The position numbers were made by a program, and so were the translations under genes. Of a stretch of DNA of 64,000 bases, positions 8,579 to 16,697 are shown in pieces. Positions within the stretch are counted from its first letter, which is position 1. Each line of letters starts with the position of its first letter. Origin of the DNA: an uncultured Dorea sp. (GTDB lineage: Bacteria; Bacillota; Clostridia; Lachnospirales; Lachnospiraceae); NCBI GenBank assembly GCA_900550865.1, contig URTM01000004.1, positions 1 through 64,000 of the forward strand, in the 5' to 3' direction. Under the pieces are notes generated by a model. That model was not told where the DNA came from and searched no databases. It saw nothing but the letters and a program-made list of their open reading frames with translations.

Positions 8579-8662
8579 CGCGCAACTATGAGAAACACGC
8601 TTCGCGAGTTTCTCAAGTTATCGCGGCAGTCGCCAAGGTCTCGTGCAAGCACGGACTTTGGC
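8579..8662 (-). repeat. twin-hairpin intergenic element
   Basis: Two adjacent long hairpins. 8632-8662 (GCCAA..GTC-CGTGC-TT-GCACG..GAC..TTGGC) and 8579-8625 (CGCG..AACT..GAGAAAC, a small GCTTCGCG tip, then GTTTCTC..AGTT..CGCG). The element starts right after the T-tract of the transketolase terminator and is GC-richer than its surroundings. I take it for a dispersed intergenic repeat or structured RNA; a 63-codon reading frame across it is not a credible gene. The 306-nt gap 8439-8744 contains only this element, the terminator and the fruK promoter. Confidence 0.5.
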
Positions 8663-8675
8663 TCGTTGCTCGCGT

Positions 8676-8721
8676 AAAAAAAGCTGCCGCCCAACGAAAT
8701 CTCTTTCGTTAAAGCGACAGC
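8676..8721 (-). terminator. intrinsic terminator after the transketolase operon
   Basis: Minus strand: outer stem GCTGTCGC/GCGGCAGC, inner stem AACGAAA/TTTCGTT, then TTTTTTTACG. Confidence 0.85.
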
Positions 8722-8744
8722 CTCTGACTATCCGTTCTGTATTA

Positions 8745-9686
8745 TTATTTTACGAATTCTTTTACTTTTGCATAAATGCTGTCTGCATCAAGACCATATT
8801 TCTTAATCAGTTCTACAGCCGGACCAGACTCACCAAATGTATCATTTACACCAATCTTCATTACTTTGGCTGGTGCTTTCTCTGCAACTACGTCGCATAC
8901 TGCACTTCCAAGTCCGCCGATAACAGAATGTTCTTCTACTGTTACGATCTTTCCTGTCTTAGCTGCTGCTGCAACAACTGCTGCTTCATCCAACGGTTTG
9001 ATCGTGTGCATATTGATCACTTCTGCACTGATTCCGTCTGCTGCGAGCTTCTCAGCCGCTGCAAGGGATTCAGATACCTCAAGACCTGTTGCGATAATTG
9101 TTACATCGGTACCTTCACGAAGTGTGATGGCTTTACCAATCTCGAATTTGTATTCAGCGTTATCATTGATAACCGGAACTGCAAGTCTTCCGAAACGGAG
9201 ATATACAGGACCTACGTGCTCATAAGCTGCTTTTACAGCCGCTTTTGCTTCTACATCATCGGAAGGATTGATTACGATCATTCCAGGAATTGTTCTCATA
9301 AGAGCGATGTCTTCGTTACACTGATGTGTAGCTCCGTCTTCTCCAACTGAGATTCCGGCATGTGTAGCACCGATCTTAACATTTAATTTTGGATATCCAA
9401 CTGAGTTACGAACCTGCTCAAATGCACGTCCTGCTGCAAACATGGCAAATGAACTTGCAAATGGAACTTTTCCTGTTGCTGCAATACCAGCTGCAACTCC
9501 GATCATGTTAGATTCAGCGATTCCACAGTCAATATGACGTTCCGGGAAAGCTTTCTTGAACATTCCTGTCTTGGTAGCTTCTGCAAGGTCAGCGTCTAAT
9601 ACTACCAGATCTTCGTGTTCTTTTCCTAATTCCACTAAAGCATTACCGTAGCTTTCTCTTGTTGCGATTTTTTTTACTTCTGACAT
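8745..9686 (-). CDS. transketolase, C-terminal subunit
   Basis: 313 residues, covering the pyrimidine-binding and C-terminal domains of transketolase (ESYGNALVELGKEHEDLVVLD; DCGIAESNMIGVAAGIAATG; IGATHAGISVGEDGATHQ; then a C-terminal lobe with VEEHSVIGGLGSAVCD). Split transketolases need both chains to form the thiamine diphosphate site, so this should pair with the neighbouring N-terminal chain, whose gene overlaps this one by 13 nt, implying translational coupling. Role: non-oxidative pentose phosphate pathway. Last gene of the unit. Confidence 0.93.
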   Translation of the reverse strand: MSEVKKIATRESYGNALVELGKEHEDLVVLDADLAEATKTGMFKKAFPERHIDCGIAESNMIGVAAGIAATGKVPFASSFAMFAAGRAFEQVRNSVGYPKLNVKIGATHAGISVGEDGATHQCNEDIALMRTIPGMIVINPSDDVEAKAAVKAAYEHVGPVYLRFGRLAVPVINDNAEYKFEIGKAITLREGTDVTIIATGLEVSESLAAAEKLAADGISAEVINMHTIKPLDEAAVVAAAAKTGKIVTVEEHSVIGGLGSAVCDVVAEKAPAKVMKIGVNDTFGESGPAVELIKKYGLDADSIYAKVKEFVK

Positions 9687-10510
9687 AATGCTTCACCTGC
9701 TTTCTCTAATTCTTCCATTGCCTGTGCATACTGCTCATCGTTAGGAGCTTTTCCATGCCATCCGGCCTGGTCTTCCATAAAGGATACACCTTTTCCTTTG
9801 ATTGTCTTTGCAATAATTGCAGTTGGCATTCCCTTTGTCTCACGAGCTTCTTTGAAAGCTGCTTCGATCTGATCAAAGTCATTTCCATCGATATTGATTA
9901 CGTGGAAGTTAAATGCCTCGAATTTCTTGTCGATCGGGTATGGAGAGTTAACATCTGTAATCTTTCCATCGATCTGAAGGTTGTTATTATCAACGATCAC
10001 TACCAGGTTATCCAGTTTTCTGTGTCCTGCTAACATAGAAGCTTCCCAAACCTGTCCCTCCTGGATCTCACCATCTCCGAGAAGTGTGTATACTCTGTAA
10101 TCATCATCTGAAAGCTTAGCTGAAATAGCCATTCCTACTGCAGCTGAGATTCCCTGTCCGAGAGATCCACTTGACATATCTACACCTGGGATATGTTTCA
10201 TATCCGGATGTCCCTGAAGGTATGATCCGACTTTACGAAGAGTTGTCAGATCTTCAACCGGGAAGAATCCTCTCTGAGCCAGTGTAGAATAATATCCTGG
10301 TGCTGTGTGTCCTTTTGATAATACAAAACGGTCACGGTCTGCTTTCTTTGGATCCTTTGGATCGATGTTCATCTCTTCAAAATACAGATATGTATAAATG
10401 TCTGCTGCTGACAGTGATCCGCCCGGATGTCCGGATTTTGCACTGTGAACTGCAGTAACGATACCCTTACGGATCTCGTTGGCTGTCTTCATAAGCTCTA
10501 ATTTGTTCAT
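9674..10510 (-). CDS. transketolase, N-terminal (thiamine diphosphate-binding) subunit
   Basis: 278 residues matching the first third of transketolase. Visible: KSGHPGGSLSAADIYTYLYF, FVLSKGHTAPGYYSTLAQRG, and the ThDP/Mg motif LGDGEIQEGQVWEA ending in VDNNNLQIDG. It transfers two-carbon units between sugar phosphates together with the downstream C-terminal chain. Located 43 nt after the transaldolase-like gene and overlapping the next gene, so the three form one pentose-phosphate unit. Confidence 0.94.
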   Translation of the reverse strand: MNKLELMKTANEIRKGIVTAVHSAKSGHPGGSLSAADIYTYLYFEEMNIDPKDPKKADRDRFVLSKGHTAPGYYSTLAQRGFFPVEDLTTLRKVGSYLQGHPDMKHIPGVDMSSGSLGQGISAAVGMAISAKLSDDDYRVYTLLGDGEIQEGQVWEASMLAGHRKLDNLVVIVDNNNLQIDGKITDVNSPYPIDKKFEAFNFHVINIDGNDFDQIEAAFKEARETKGMPTAIIAKTIKGKGVSFMEDQAGWHGKAPNDEQYAQAMEELEKAGEALCQK

Positions 10511-10553
10511 GTTGTTCCTCCTGAATCATTATATATGATAGCTTTACTTATTC

Positions 10554-11207
10554 TTATTCTCCGAATACTGCTTTGTAATCAGCCTGGAATTTCTCAATTC
10601 CTGCATCTGTTAATGGATGATGTGTCATCTGCTCGATTACTTTGTAAGGTACAGTTGCGATATCAGCACCTGCTAATGCACAGTCTGTTACGTGGATTGG
10701 GTTACGTACACTTGCTGCGATGATTTCTGTATCAATTCCTGCAACTTCGAAGATCTGTGCGATCTCTGAGATCAGGTCTACTCCTCTTGTAGAAATGTCG
10801 TCCAGACGTCCAAGGAATGGTGATACATATGTAGCTCCGGCTCTTGCTGCAAGAAGTGCCTGGTTCGCATTGAAGACCAGAGTTACATTTGTCTTGATTC
10901 CTTCAGCTGTAAGAACTTTTACTGCTTTTAATCCTTCTACTGTCATAGGAATCTTAACTACCATATTAGGATGGATCTTAGCGATCTCTCTTCCTTCTGC
11001 GATCATGCCTTCAGCATCTGTTGTTGTAGCCTTTACTTCTCCACTGATAGGTCCATCTACGATAGATGCGATCTCAGCGATAACTTCTTCGAATACTTTT
11101 CCTTCTTTTGCGATCAGAGATGGGTTTGTTGTTACTCCGCAGATAACTCCCATATCATTTGCTTTCTTAATATCTTCTACGTTCGCTGTGTCAATGAAAA
11201 ATTTCAT
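10554..11207 (-). CDS. transaldolase / fructose-6-phosphate aldolase-like protein
   Basis: 217 residues, the length of the short TalC/FSA-type transaldolases. The Schiff-base lysine is in NMVVKIPMT (about residue 86); other family motifs are FIDTANVEDIKKA, GVTTNPSLIAKEG, GATYVSPFLGRLDD and ADIATVPYKVIEQM. It probably completes the pentose phosphate interconversions with the two transketolase chains behind it. Sequence alone does not separate transaldolase from fructose-6-phosphate aldolase activity. GGAGG lies 9 nt before the ATG. Confidence 0.92.
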   Translation of the reverse strand: MKFFIDTANVEDIKKANDMGVICGVTTNPSLIAKEGKVFEEVIAEIASIVDGPISGEVKATTTDAEGMIAEGREIAKIHPNMVVKIPMTVEGLKAVKVLTAEGIKTNVTLVFNANQALLAARAGATYVSPFLGRLDDISTRGVDLISEIAQIFEVAGIDTEIIAASVRNPIHVTDCALAGADIATVPYKVIEQMTHHPLTDAGIEKFQADYKAVFGE

Positions 11208-11511
11208 GTTGTTTTCCTCCTTAAAATCGGTGAAATCTGTTCACCATTCCCTTGTTATCGTTTGGTTAAATTATACTCTATTTAATGAGCTCCGGTCAAT
11301 AGCCATTACTTTTTATTAATAATTTTCATTATTAATATTTTAGAATTATTAATTCGCTTCCCCAAAGTTTTTTGTGGAAATGTTAACGATATTTTTTTGA
11401 TTTTTTCGTTTCATTAACGATTTTCACGCATTTTAAAGGTTCATTTAAATTTAACATGAATTTTCGTTTTGTAAAAACGGATAATTATTAATAATAATTT
11501 TCGCAAAAGAA
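11208..11511. other. AT-rich regulatory gap between the lacI-type gene and the transaldolase gene
   Basis: 304 nt without a gene. It carries the promoter of the pentose phosphate unit (11270-11299) and, further out, two copies of TTAACGAT (11383-11390 and 11414-11421) in very AT-rich DNA. The minus-strand 3' end of the LacI-type gene has no obvious terminator here. Confidence 0.5.
11270..11299 (-). promoter_or_regulatory. promoter of the transaldolase-transketolase unit
   Basis: Minus strand TTGACC (11294-11299), 18-nt spacer, TATAAT (11270-11275). A partly cre-like sequence (TGTTATCGTTTGGT on the plus strand, 11253-11266) begins 3 nt after the -10 and could be an operator; this is a weak match. 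Confidence 0.65.
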
Positions 11512-12612
11512 TTAATTTTTCTTTTTTCGCGTATTTTTCGCATATGTTGTTGTTCCACGAACGATCAGCTGTGGCTCATATTCCACGTGATAGGTACTGA
11601 TCGGAACTGTTCCTGCATTCGTTGAATGATGCGATGCTATCTTCTTCATTATAATATCACATGCATCCCTTCCTTTGAAAGTCACAAAATGCTCGATCGT
11701 TGTCAGATTCATATTATGCATCCTTGCAAACAATGTATTATCACATCCCATCACAGACACATCGGCCGGCACTTTTATCTTCGCCTCATAAAGTGCGTCC
11801 ATGATCCCGAACGCGATCATGTCATTCAATCCGATAATTGCTGTCACATCTGTCGTCTCTTTCAATAATTCCTTTGTCAGTTCATATCCGATCTTATACT
11901 CCGAATCTATGTGTGCTACATCAAGATCGATCTCTTCTTTTGCCGCCTTGATGATCACCTGGTCACGCAGACCGGCTTTTTCATATTCTTTCAAAAAGCC
12001 TTCTACCCGCTTTGAACGCTGCTTCTGTCTCGCTGTCAGTGGCGGCGCAATGTATGCAACTTTTCTGTGGCCAAGTTCCAGCAGATGTTTCGCCATGACT
12101 CTTCCAAGTTTGGAATTATCAAGTTCTACCGCATCTACGTTCATCTTCTCATTCTGGTTGTTTACGATCACAACCGGTATCTGTTCCGCAATCTCTCCCA
12201 CGAGATCCATGAAACAGTGGCTAGGATTACAGGTATAGATAATTCCAAGCGGTCTTAACTGCCACATCATTTTCAGATAGCGTTCTTCCATCCTAAGGTC
12301 TCTCTGTGTATTGCATACAAAAAGTCCAAAGCCTTTTTCTTTCGCATGTGCCTCAATCCCCTGCAGCAGCATGACATAATATGGATTTGTCAGGTTTGGA
12401 CAGAACACAACCAGAAGCTTCTCCCGTTTTGTTCCTTTCCTGGTTTTCCGCTTCGGCGGGACATATCCCAGCTCTTTTGCCGCGTTTTCTACTTTTTCTA
12501 CAGTCTCTTTGGCAAATGACACATCGTATTTTTTATTTAAGATCATGGAAACTGTGGATTGTGATACCCCGGCAGCATGAGCGATATCCGTTGATGTAAC
12601 CTTTTTCTTCAT
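11512..12612 (-). CDS. LacI-family transcriptional regulator
   Basis: 366 residues from the ATG at 12612 (GGAGG 7 nt upstream). Residues 1-55 are the LacI helix-turn-helix and hinge (TSTDIAHAAGVSQSTVSMIL; AAKELGYVPP); the rest is a periplasmic-binding-protein-like sensor domain (LVVFCPNLTNPYYVMLLQGI; LNDMIAFGIMDALYEAKIKVP; VSVMGCDNTLFARM). The effector is unknown. Its position upstream of the pentose phosphate genes, across a gap with a promoter, makes control of that unit possible but unproven. A basic KTRKGTKR linker after the hinge is slightly unusual. Confidence 0.88.
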   Translation of the reverse strand: MKKKVTSTDIAHAAGVSQSTVSMILNKKYDVSFAKETVEKVENAAKELGYVPPKRKTRKGTKREKLLVVFCPNLTNPYYVMLLQGIEAHAKEKGFGLFVCNTQRDLRMEERYLKMMWQLRPLGIIYTCNPSHCFMDLVGEIAEQIPVVIVNNQNEKMNVDAVELDNSKLGRVMAKHLLELGHRKVAYIAPPLTARQKQRSKRVEGFLKEYEKAGLRDQVIIKAAKEEIDLDVAHIDSEYKIGYELTKELLKETTDVTAIIGLNDMIAFGIMDALYEAKIKVPADVSVMGCDNTLFARMHNMNLTTIEHFVTFKGRDACDIIMKKIASHHSTNAGTVPISTYHVEYEPQLIVRGTTTYAKNTRKKKN

Positions 12613-12677
12613 TCTCTCACCTCCAATACAGACTGCCACAAATACAAAAAATCTGCCGCCTTCAGTCTATTACAGAT

Positions 12678-12717
12678 GCTTTGGCAACCGACAGTTTTCC
12701 TTAAATGCATGGCAAGT
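12678..12717 (-). repeat. short dispersed post-terminator repeat (copy near 12.7 kb)
   Basis: Minus strand TTGCCATGCATTTAAGGAAA followed by ACTGTCGGTTGCCAAAGC, directly after the recR terminator T-tract. It aligns with the 4.3-kb copy over about 30 nt with scattered substitutions. Confidence 0.45.
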
Positions 12718-12747
12718 AAAAAAAGGGACAGGGCTACAGCTCTGTCC
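12718..12747 (-). terminator. recR terminator embedded in the recR 3' end
   Basis: Minus strand GGACAG/CTGTCC stem with a 10-nt loop, then CTTTTTTTAC. The 5' arm lies inside the last recR codons and the loop contains the TAG stop. Confidence 0.75.
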
Positions 12748-13330
12748 TTCCTTCAAGTGCCCGGAGAAGTGTCACTTCATCGATATACTCCAGATCTCCT
12801 CCGACCGGAACGCCGCTGGCAATCCTGCTTACCTTAATTCCCGTCGGTTTGATCAGTTTGCTGATATACATCGCTGTCGTCTCGCCTTCCAGACTCGAGT
12901 TTGTTGCAATGATCACTTCTTTTACATCTCCCTGCAGACGCTCGATCAGTTCCTTCAGTTTGATATCTTCCGGACCGATCCCAAGCATCGGAGAGATTGC
13001 ACCGTGAAGCACATGATATACACCATTATATTTTCCTGTCTTTTCATACGCCGCGAGATCTCTTGTATTCTCCACTACCATGATCGTCTGGTGATCACGC
13101 TTACTGTTGCTGCAGATCGGACACAGTTCCTGATCCGTCAGTGTATAACATTCTTTGCAATATTTTATGTTCTCTCTGGCTTCCACCATTGTAGAAGCCA
13201 GTCTCTTTACATCATCAACCGGCATATGGATCAGATGAAATGCAAGTCTTGCCGCAGATTTTGCTCCGATTCCCGGAAGACATGACAGTTCTTCGATCAG
13301 TTTGCTCATCTGATTACTGTAATAATCCAT
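12734..13330 (-). CDS. recR: recombination mediator RecR
   Basis: 198 residues, full length. RecR forms a ring clamp that with RecO/RecF loads RecA at gaps. Seen: the N-terminal helix-hairpin-helix (LIEELSCLPGIGAKSAARLAFHL), the four-cysteine zinc site (CKECYTLTDQELCPIC) and the Toprim domain (TIMVVENTRDLAAYEKTG; HGAISPMLGIGPEDIKL). It follows ybaB and dnaX, the common bacterial arrangement, and the operon ends in a terminator that overlaps its last codons. Confidence 0.97.
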   Translation of the reverse strand: MDYYSNQMSKLIEELSCLPGIGAKSAARLAFHLIHMPVDDVKRLASTMVEARENIKYCKECYTLTDQELCPICSNSKRDHQTIMVVENTRDLAAYEKTGKYNGVYHVLHGAISPMLGIGPEDIKLKELIERLQGDVKEVIIATNSSLEGETTAMYISKLIKPTGIKVSRIASGVPVGGDLEYIDEVTLLRALEGRTEL

Positions 13331-13386
13331 AGTTTTTTAACTCCCTGTAAGAATAATTCTCCCGGAATCTTCTCCTGGAATTTCTC

Positions 13387-13740
13387 CTAGAATAATCCCG
13401 GCATTCCGCCGCCCATGCCGCCGGTGAACTTAGACATTGCAGATGTCGTCTCTGCATCTACTTTCTCCAGTGCTTCATTGACTGCTGCCACAACCAGATC
13501 TTCCAGCATCTCTACATCATCCGGATCTACGACTTCTTCATCCAGTTTTACTTTTAAGATCTTCTTGCTTCCGGAAACCGTTACTTCAACAGCACCGCCG
13601 CCTGCAGTCGCGCTGAATTCTTTTGTCTCCATTTCCTTTGCCTGTTCTTCCATCTGACGCTGCATCTTCTGTGCCTGTTTCATCAGATTTGCCATATTTC
13701 CCGGCATTCCGCCGCCTGGGAATCCACCTCTTTTTGCCAT
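13387..13740 (-). CDS. YbaB/EbfC nucleoid-associated protein
   Basis: 117 residues. The family forms small DNA-binding dimers with a tweezer shape. Typical features: a Gly/Met/Phe-rich N terminus (GGFPGGGMPGNMANLMKQAQ), a charged helix (MQRQMEEQAKEMETKEFSAT), the AGGGAVEVTVSG strand and a C-terminal helix, then a Gly/Met-rich tail (GGMGGGMPGLF). It sits between dnaX (13 nt) and recR (56 nt) on the same strand, the widely conserved trio. Confidence 0.95.
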   Translation of the reverse strand: MAKRGGFPGGGMPGNMANLMKQAQKMQRQMEEQAKEMETKEFSATAGGGAVEVTVSGSKKILKVKLDEEVVDPDDVEMLEDLVVAAVNEALEKVDAETTSAMSKFTGGMGGGMPGLF

Positions 13741-13753
13741 GATTCATATCCTC

Positions 13754-15325
13754 CTATTCGTCTTCTACAGTAATTTCCATATTGATCAGATTCTCCAGAT
13801 CCACAAAATGATCCTCAAATCTGCGCCCCGCTTCCATCTGGCGGACGTCTATCTCTACTTTTTTGCCAATCTTCTGTTCGATCAGCGACTGGATCTCTTC
13901 TTTATGATCCGGTGTCGCAACTGCGCTGGCGCTCAGTTCATCCGGCAGAACGATCAGCAGCCGGTTGCCTTCTCCGGCACTTAATCTTGCTTTTTTCAGA
14001 TACGTTCTGAGCATCGGGGAAGCCTCATTGATGATCATCCGGAAATCTTTTGCTACCGCTTTCACATCCTCGTTCAATGCCTGCGGAAGCTCCGGCTTAG
14101 GCTTCGGTGCCCCGGCTTCTTTTACATCAGACTCATATACGATGCGTTCTCTGACCGGTGCTTCCCACGCTCCGTCCTCCAGCTGTTTTTCAATCGCACG
14201 GATACGGTCCAGTAACGCATCCTTATTCTGATCCATCGCCGGACGGCATAATTTGATCAGAGTTACTTCCAGCAGTACCCTCTTCTGTGTCGCGTATTTC
14301 AACTGATTCGTCAGATCCGAGAAAATACGGATGTAACGGATCAGTGTGTCACTGTCGATCATCTGTGCTTCTTCTTTTAACAGTGCAAGATTTTCAGACG
14401 ACACATCCAATACGTCTTCCATGTTATCCGAACTCTTCACCAGAAGCAGATTCCGCAGATACCACGTAAAATCCGCCGCAAGCTGGGACAGTTCTCTTCC
14501 CTGCATCACCAGCTCATCGACTGTCTCGATCACCTGATGCACATCCATCGCAAGCAGCTGTCTTAACAGCCGGCTGAACACTTCCGTATCCACAGCTCCC
14601 AGCACTTCCAGTACATGATCGTAGGTCAGTGTCTCATTCATATAGAATGCGGCACACTGATCCAGAAGACTCAGTGAATCTCGCATGGAACCATCCGCCA
14701 TCTTCGCAATATAGCGGACCGCCTTATCTTCCACATCCCATCCTTCTTTATCGATCAGTTCCCGCAATCTTGCTGCGATCGTCTCAATGGAAATTCTCTT
14801 AAAATCATATCGCTGACAACGGCTTAAGATCGTAATCGGGATCTTATGTGCCTCCGTCGTCGCAAGAATAAATATAACATATTCCGGCGGTTCTTCCAAT
14901 GTTTTTAACAATGCATTGAACGCACCGATCGACAGCATATGCACCTCGTCGATGATATATACTTTATATTTTCCTTCCGTCGGACGGTATGTGACCTCTT
15001 CTCGGATCTCACGGATGTTGTCCACACCATTATTAGATGCCGCATCGATCTCGATCACATTCATCGATGTACCCGCTGCAATCGACCGGCACATTGCACA
15101 CTCCCCGCACGGACTTCCGTCTACCGGATGTTCGCAGTTGACTGCTTTCGCAAATATTTTTGCAACCGTCGTCTTACCGGTTCCTCTTGTCCCACAGAAC
15201 AGATATGCATGTCCGATACGGTCTGCATTGATCTGGTTCTTCAACGTCCGGACGATCGCATCCTGTCCTTTTACATCTTCGAATTCATCCGGTCGGAATT
15301 TACGGTATAATGCCGTATATGACAT
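13754..15325 (-). CDS. dnaX: DNA polymerase III subunit gamma/tau
   Basis: 523 residues. Clamp-loader ATPase. Seen: N-terminal YTALYRKFRPDEFEDVKGQD, Walker A GTRGTGKTTVAKIFAKAVNC (about 45-64), the zinc-binding CGECAMC segment, Walker B IIDEVHMLS, the sensor SRC motif (ILSRCQRYDFKRI), and a variable C-terminal region ending in an acidic tail (NMEITVEDE). No slippery A-run producing a short gamma form was noticed. It follows a phosphofructokinase gene by 47 nt without a terminator, so it may be cotranscribed with it. Confidence 0.96.
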   Translation of the reverse strand: MSYTALYRKFRPDEFEDVKGQDAIVRTLKNQINADRIGHAYLFCGTRGTGKTTVAKIFAKAVNCEHPVDGSPCGECAMCRSIAAGTSMNVIEIDAASNNGVDNIREIREEVTYRPTEGKYKVYIIDEVHMLSIGAFNALLKTLEEPPEYVIFILATTEAHKIPITILSRCQRYDFKRISIETIAARLRELIDKEGWDVEDKAVRYIAKMADGSMRDSLSLLDQCAAFYMNETLTYDHVLEVLGAVDTEVFSRLLRQLLAMDVHQVIETVDELVMQGRELSQLAADFTWYLRNLLLVKSSDNMEDVLDVSSENLALLKEEAQMIDSDTLIRYIRIFSDLTNQLKYATQKRVLLEVTLIKLCRPAMDQNKDALLDRIRAIEKQLEDGAWEAPVRERIVYESDVKEAGAPKPKPELPQALNEDVKAVAKDFRMIINEASPMLRTYLKKARLSAGEGNRLLIVLPDELSASAVATPDHKEEIQSLIEQKIGKKVEIDVRQMEAGRRFEDHFVDLENLINMEITVEDE

Positions 15326-15372
15326 TCTTTACACTCCTTGTCTAAATGCAGATCCAGCTTAACTTGTGCTTC

Positions 15373-16449
15373 TTATTCATCACCAAAGCTGATACCGATG
15401 GTTTTTGCTTCTTTAATGATCGATGCCTTTGGATCTACATATTTTAATTTTCCGGCAACTTCTGACAATGGCACACGGATAATCTCCTGATTCTTTGTTC
15501 CTACCATACATCCAAAATCACCTTCCAGAATTGCTCTCGCAGCTTCTGCACCCAGTCTTGTTGCAAGCACACGGTCATATGCACATGGAGAACCGCCTCG
15601 CTGTGTATGTCCAGGCACAGTGATTCTTACTTCTTTATCGGTCTTCTCCTGAATCTTCTCAGCAAGTTCGTACGCAACAGAAGGGTATTTCTTCTTTGCT
15701 TTTTTCTCTTTTAATTCTTTCTTTGAAAGCGCTGCATCTTCTTTTGAAATTGCACCTTCCGCAACAGCAATAATTGTGAATCTCTTTCCTGCTTTGCCGC
15801 GCTTCTCAATTGCTTCAACTACTGAATTGATGTCATATGGCATCTCCGGAAGCAGAATAATATCGGCACCTCCGGCAATTCCTGCATGAAGTGTTACCCA
15901 TCCTACTTTGTGCCCCATTACTTCCACGATAAATACACGGCTGTGAGACGTTGCTGTTGTATGGATCCTGTCAATCGTATCTGTTGCAATGTCTACCGCA
16001 CTCTGGAATCCGAATGTCATATCTGTTCCCCAGAGATCATTATCTATCGTCTTCGGAAGTGTTACCACATTAAGTCCTTCTTCTCTCAGCATATTGGCTG
16101 ATTTGTGTGTTCCATTTCCACCCAGGATTACCAGACAGTCCAGATTCAGCTTGTGGTATGTGTGTTTCATTGCCTCTACTTTGTCAATTCCGTCCTTGTC
16201 TGGTACTCTCATTAACTTGAACGGCTGTCTGGATGTTCCCAGGATTGTTCCGCCAAGTGTCAGAATCCCCGAAAAGTCTTTTGACGTAAGCATCTTAAAA
16301 TTCGAATAAATCAAACCTTTATATCCATCTTGAAATCCATAAATCTCTACATCATCTCGTTTTGAAAAAAGCCCCTTTACGACGCCTCTCATTGCTGCGT
16401 TCAGTGCCTGGCAGTCGCCGCCGCTTGTAAGCATTCCAATTCTTAACAT
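15373..16449 (-). CDS. 6-phosphofructokinase, probably ATP-dependent
   Basis: 358 residues from the ATG at 16449 (AAAGGAG 7 nt upstream); the longer open frame crosses the promoter and the REP palindrome and is not real. Seen: MLRIGMLTSGGDCQALNAAM, the GGNGTHKSA phosphate-donor loop, the catalytic PKTIDNDLWGTD, VEVMGHKVGW and GHTQRGGSPCAYDR. The Gly in GGNGT at the position that is Asp in PPi-dependent enzymes suggests ATP as donor (family knowledge, inference). Compare the second enzyme at 63040, which has GGNDS. The coupling of a glycolytic gene to dnaX-ybaB-recR is unusual. Confidence 0.9.
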   Translation of the reverse strand: MLRIGMLTSGGDCQALNAAMRGVVKGLFSKRDDVEIYGFQDGYKGLIYSNFKMLTSKDFSGILTLGGTILGTSRQPFKLMRVPDKDGIDKVEAMKHTYHKLNLDCLVILGGNGTHKSANMLREEGLNVVTLPKTIDNDLWGTDMTFGFQSAVDIATDTIDRIHTTATSHSRVFIVEVMGHKVGWVTLHAGIAGGADIILLPEMPYDINSVVEAIEKRGKAGKRFTIIAVAEGAISKEDAALSKKELKEKKAKKKYPSVAYELAEKIQEKTDKEVRITVPGHTQRGGSPCAYDRVLATRLGAEAARAILEGDFGCMVGTKNQEIIRVPLSEVAGKLKYVDPKASIIKEAKTIGISFGDE

Positions 16450-16484
16450 ATGTCTGCTCCTTTCTATATTGCCTGTGTATAAGT

Positions 16485-16493
16485 TTATCCACA
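16485..16493 (+). promoter_or_regulatory. perfect DnaA box
   Basis: TTATCCACA in the pfk leader, between the promoter and the start codon. One of nine perfect copies in the window. Confidence 0.6.
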
Positions 16494-16515
16494 TTCTGTA
16501 TACAATACCAGTAAA

Positions 16516-16544
16516 ATTATAACTTATTTTTATGGTGGACACAA
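16516..16544 (-). promoter_or_regulatory. promoter of pfk (and possibly dnaX-ybaB-recR)
   Basis: Minus strand TTGTGT (16539-16544), 17-nt spacer, TATAAT (16516-16521). The neighbouring REP palindrome begins 4 nt beyond the -35 box. Confidence 0.6.
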
Positions 16545-16547
16545 TAA

Positions 16548-16631
16548 GGGACAGGGGATTTTTAATTTGGGACGGAGGATTCCTAAAAATCCTCCGTCCC
16601 AAATCCCTATTGACAAAAATTCCCCTGTCTC
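16548..16631. repeat. REP palindrome with nested outer arms
   Basis: Inner palindrome at about 16565-16604 (GGGACGGAGGATT...AATCCTCCGTCCC). Outside it, GGGACAGGGGATTTTT on the left is matched by AAAAATTCCCCTGTCTC on the right, so both outer arms are present; the other REP copies keep at most one. It lies exactly between the divergent pfk and map promoters. Confidence 0.85.
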
Positions 16632-16643
16632 TTTTCCCAAAAC

Positions 16644-16653
16644 GTGCTATAAT
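16644..16653 (+). promoter_or_regulatory. extended -10 promoter of map
   Basis: GTGCTATAAT: TATAAT at 16648-16653 preceded by TGC, with no good -35. The start codon is 36 nt downstream. Confidence 0.55.
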
Positions 16654-16688
16654 ACATGTGGAAAATTTGTGTAGAAAGCAGGTAGTAT

Positions 16689-16697
16689 TGTGGATAA
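16689..16697 (-). promoter_or_regulatory. perfect DnaA box over the map start codon
   Basis: TGTGGATAA on the plus strand (TTATCCACA on the minus) includes the GTG start of map and its second codon. Confidence 0.5.

Noticed and set aside
8503..8694. 63-codon minus-strand frame in the fruK-transketolase gap
   Set aside because: It translates the twin hairpins and part of a terminator, so it looks like repeat DNA rather than a gene.
16450..16602. N-terminal extension of the pfk reading frame
   Set aside because: It crosses the promoter and part of the REP palindrome; the ATG at 16449 has a proper ribosome-binding site.
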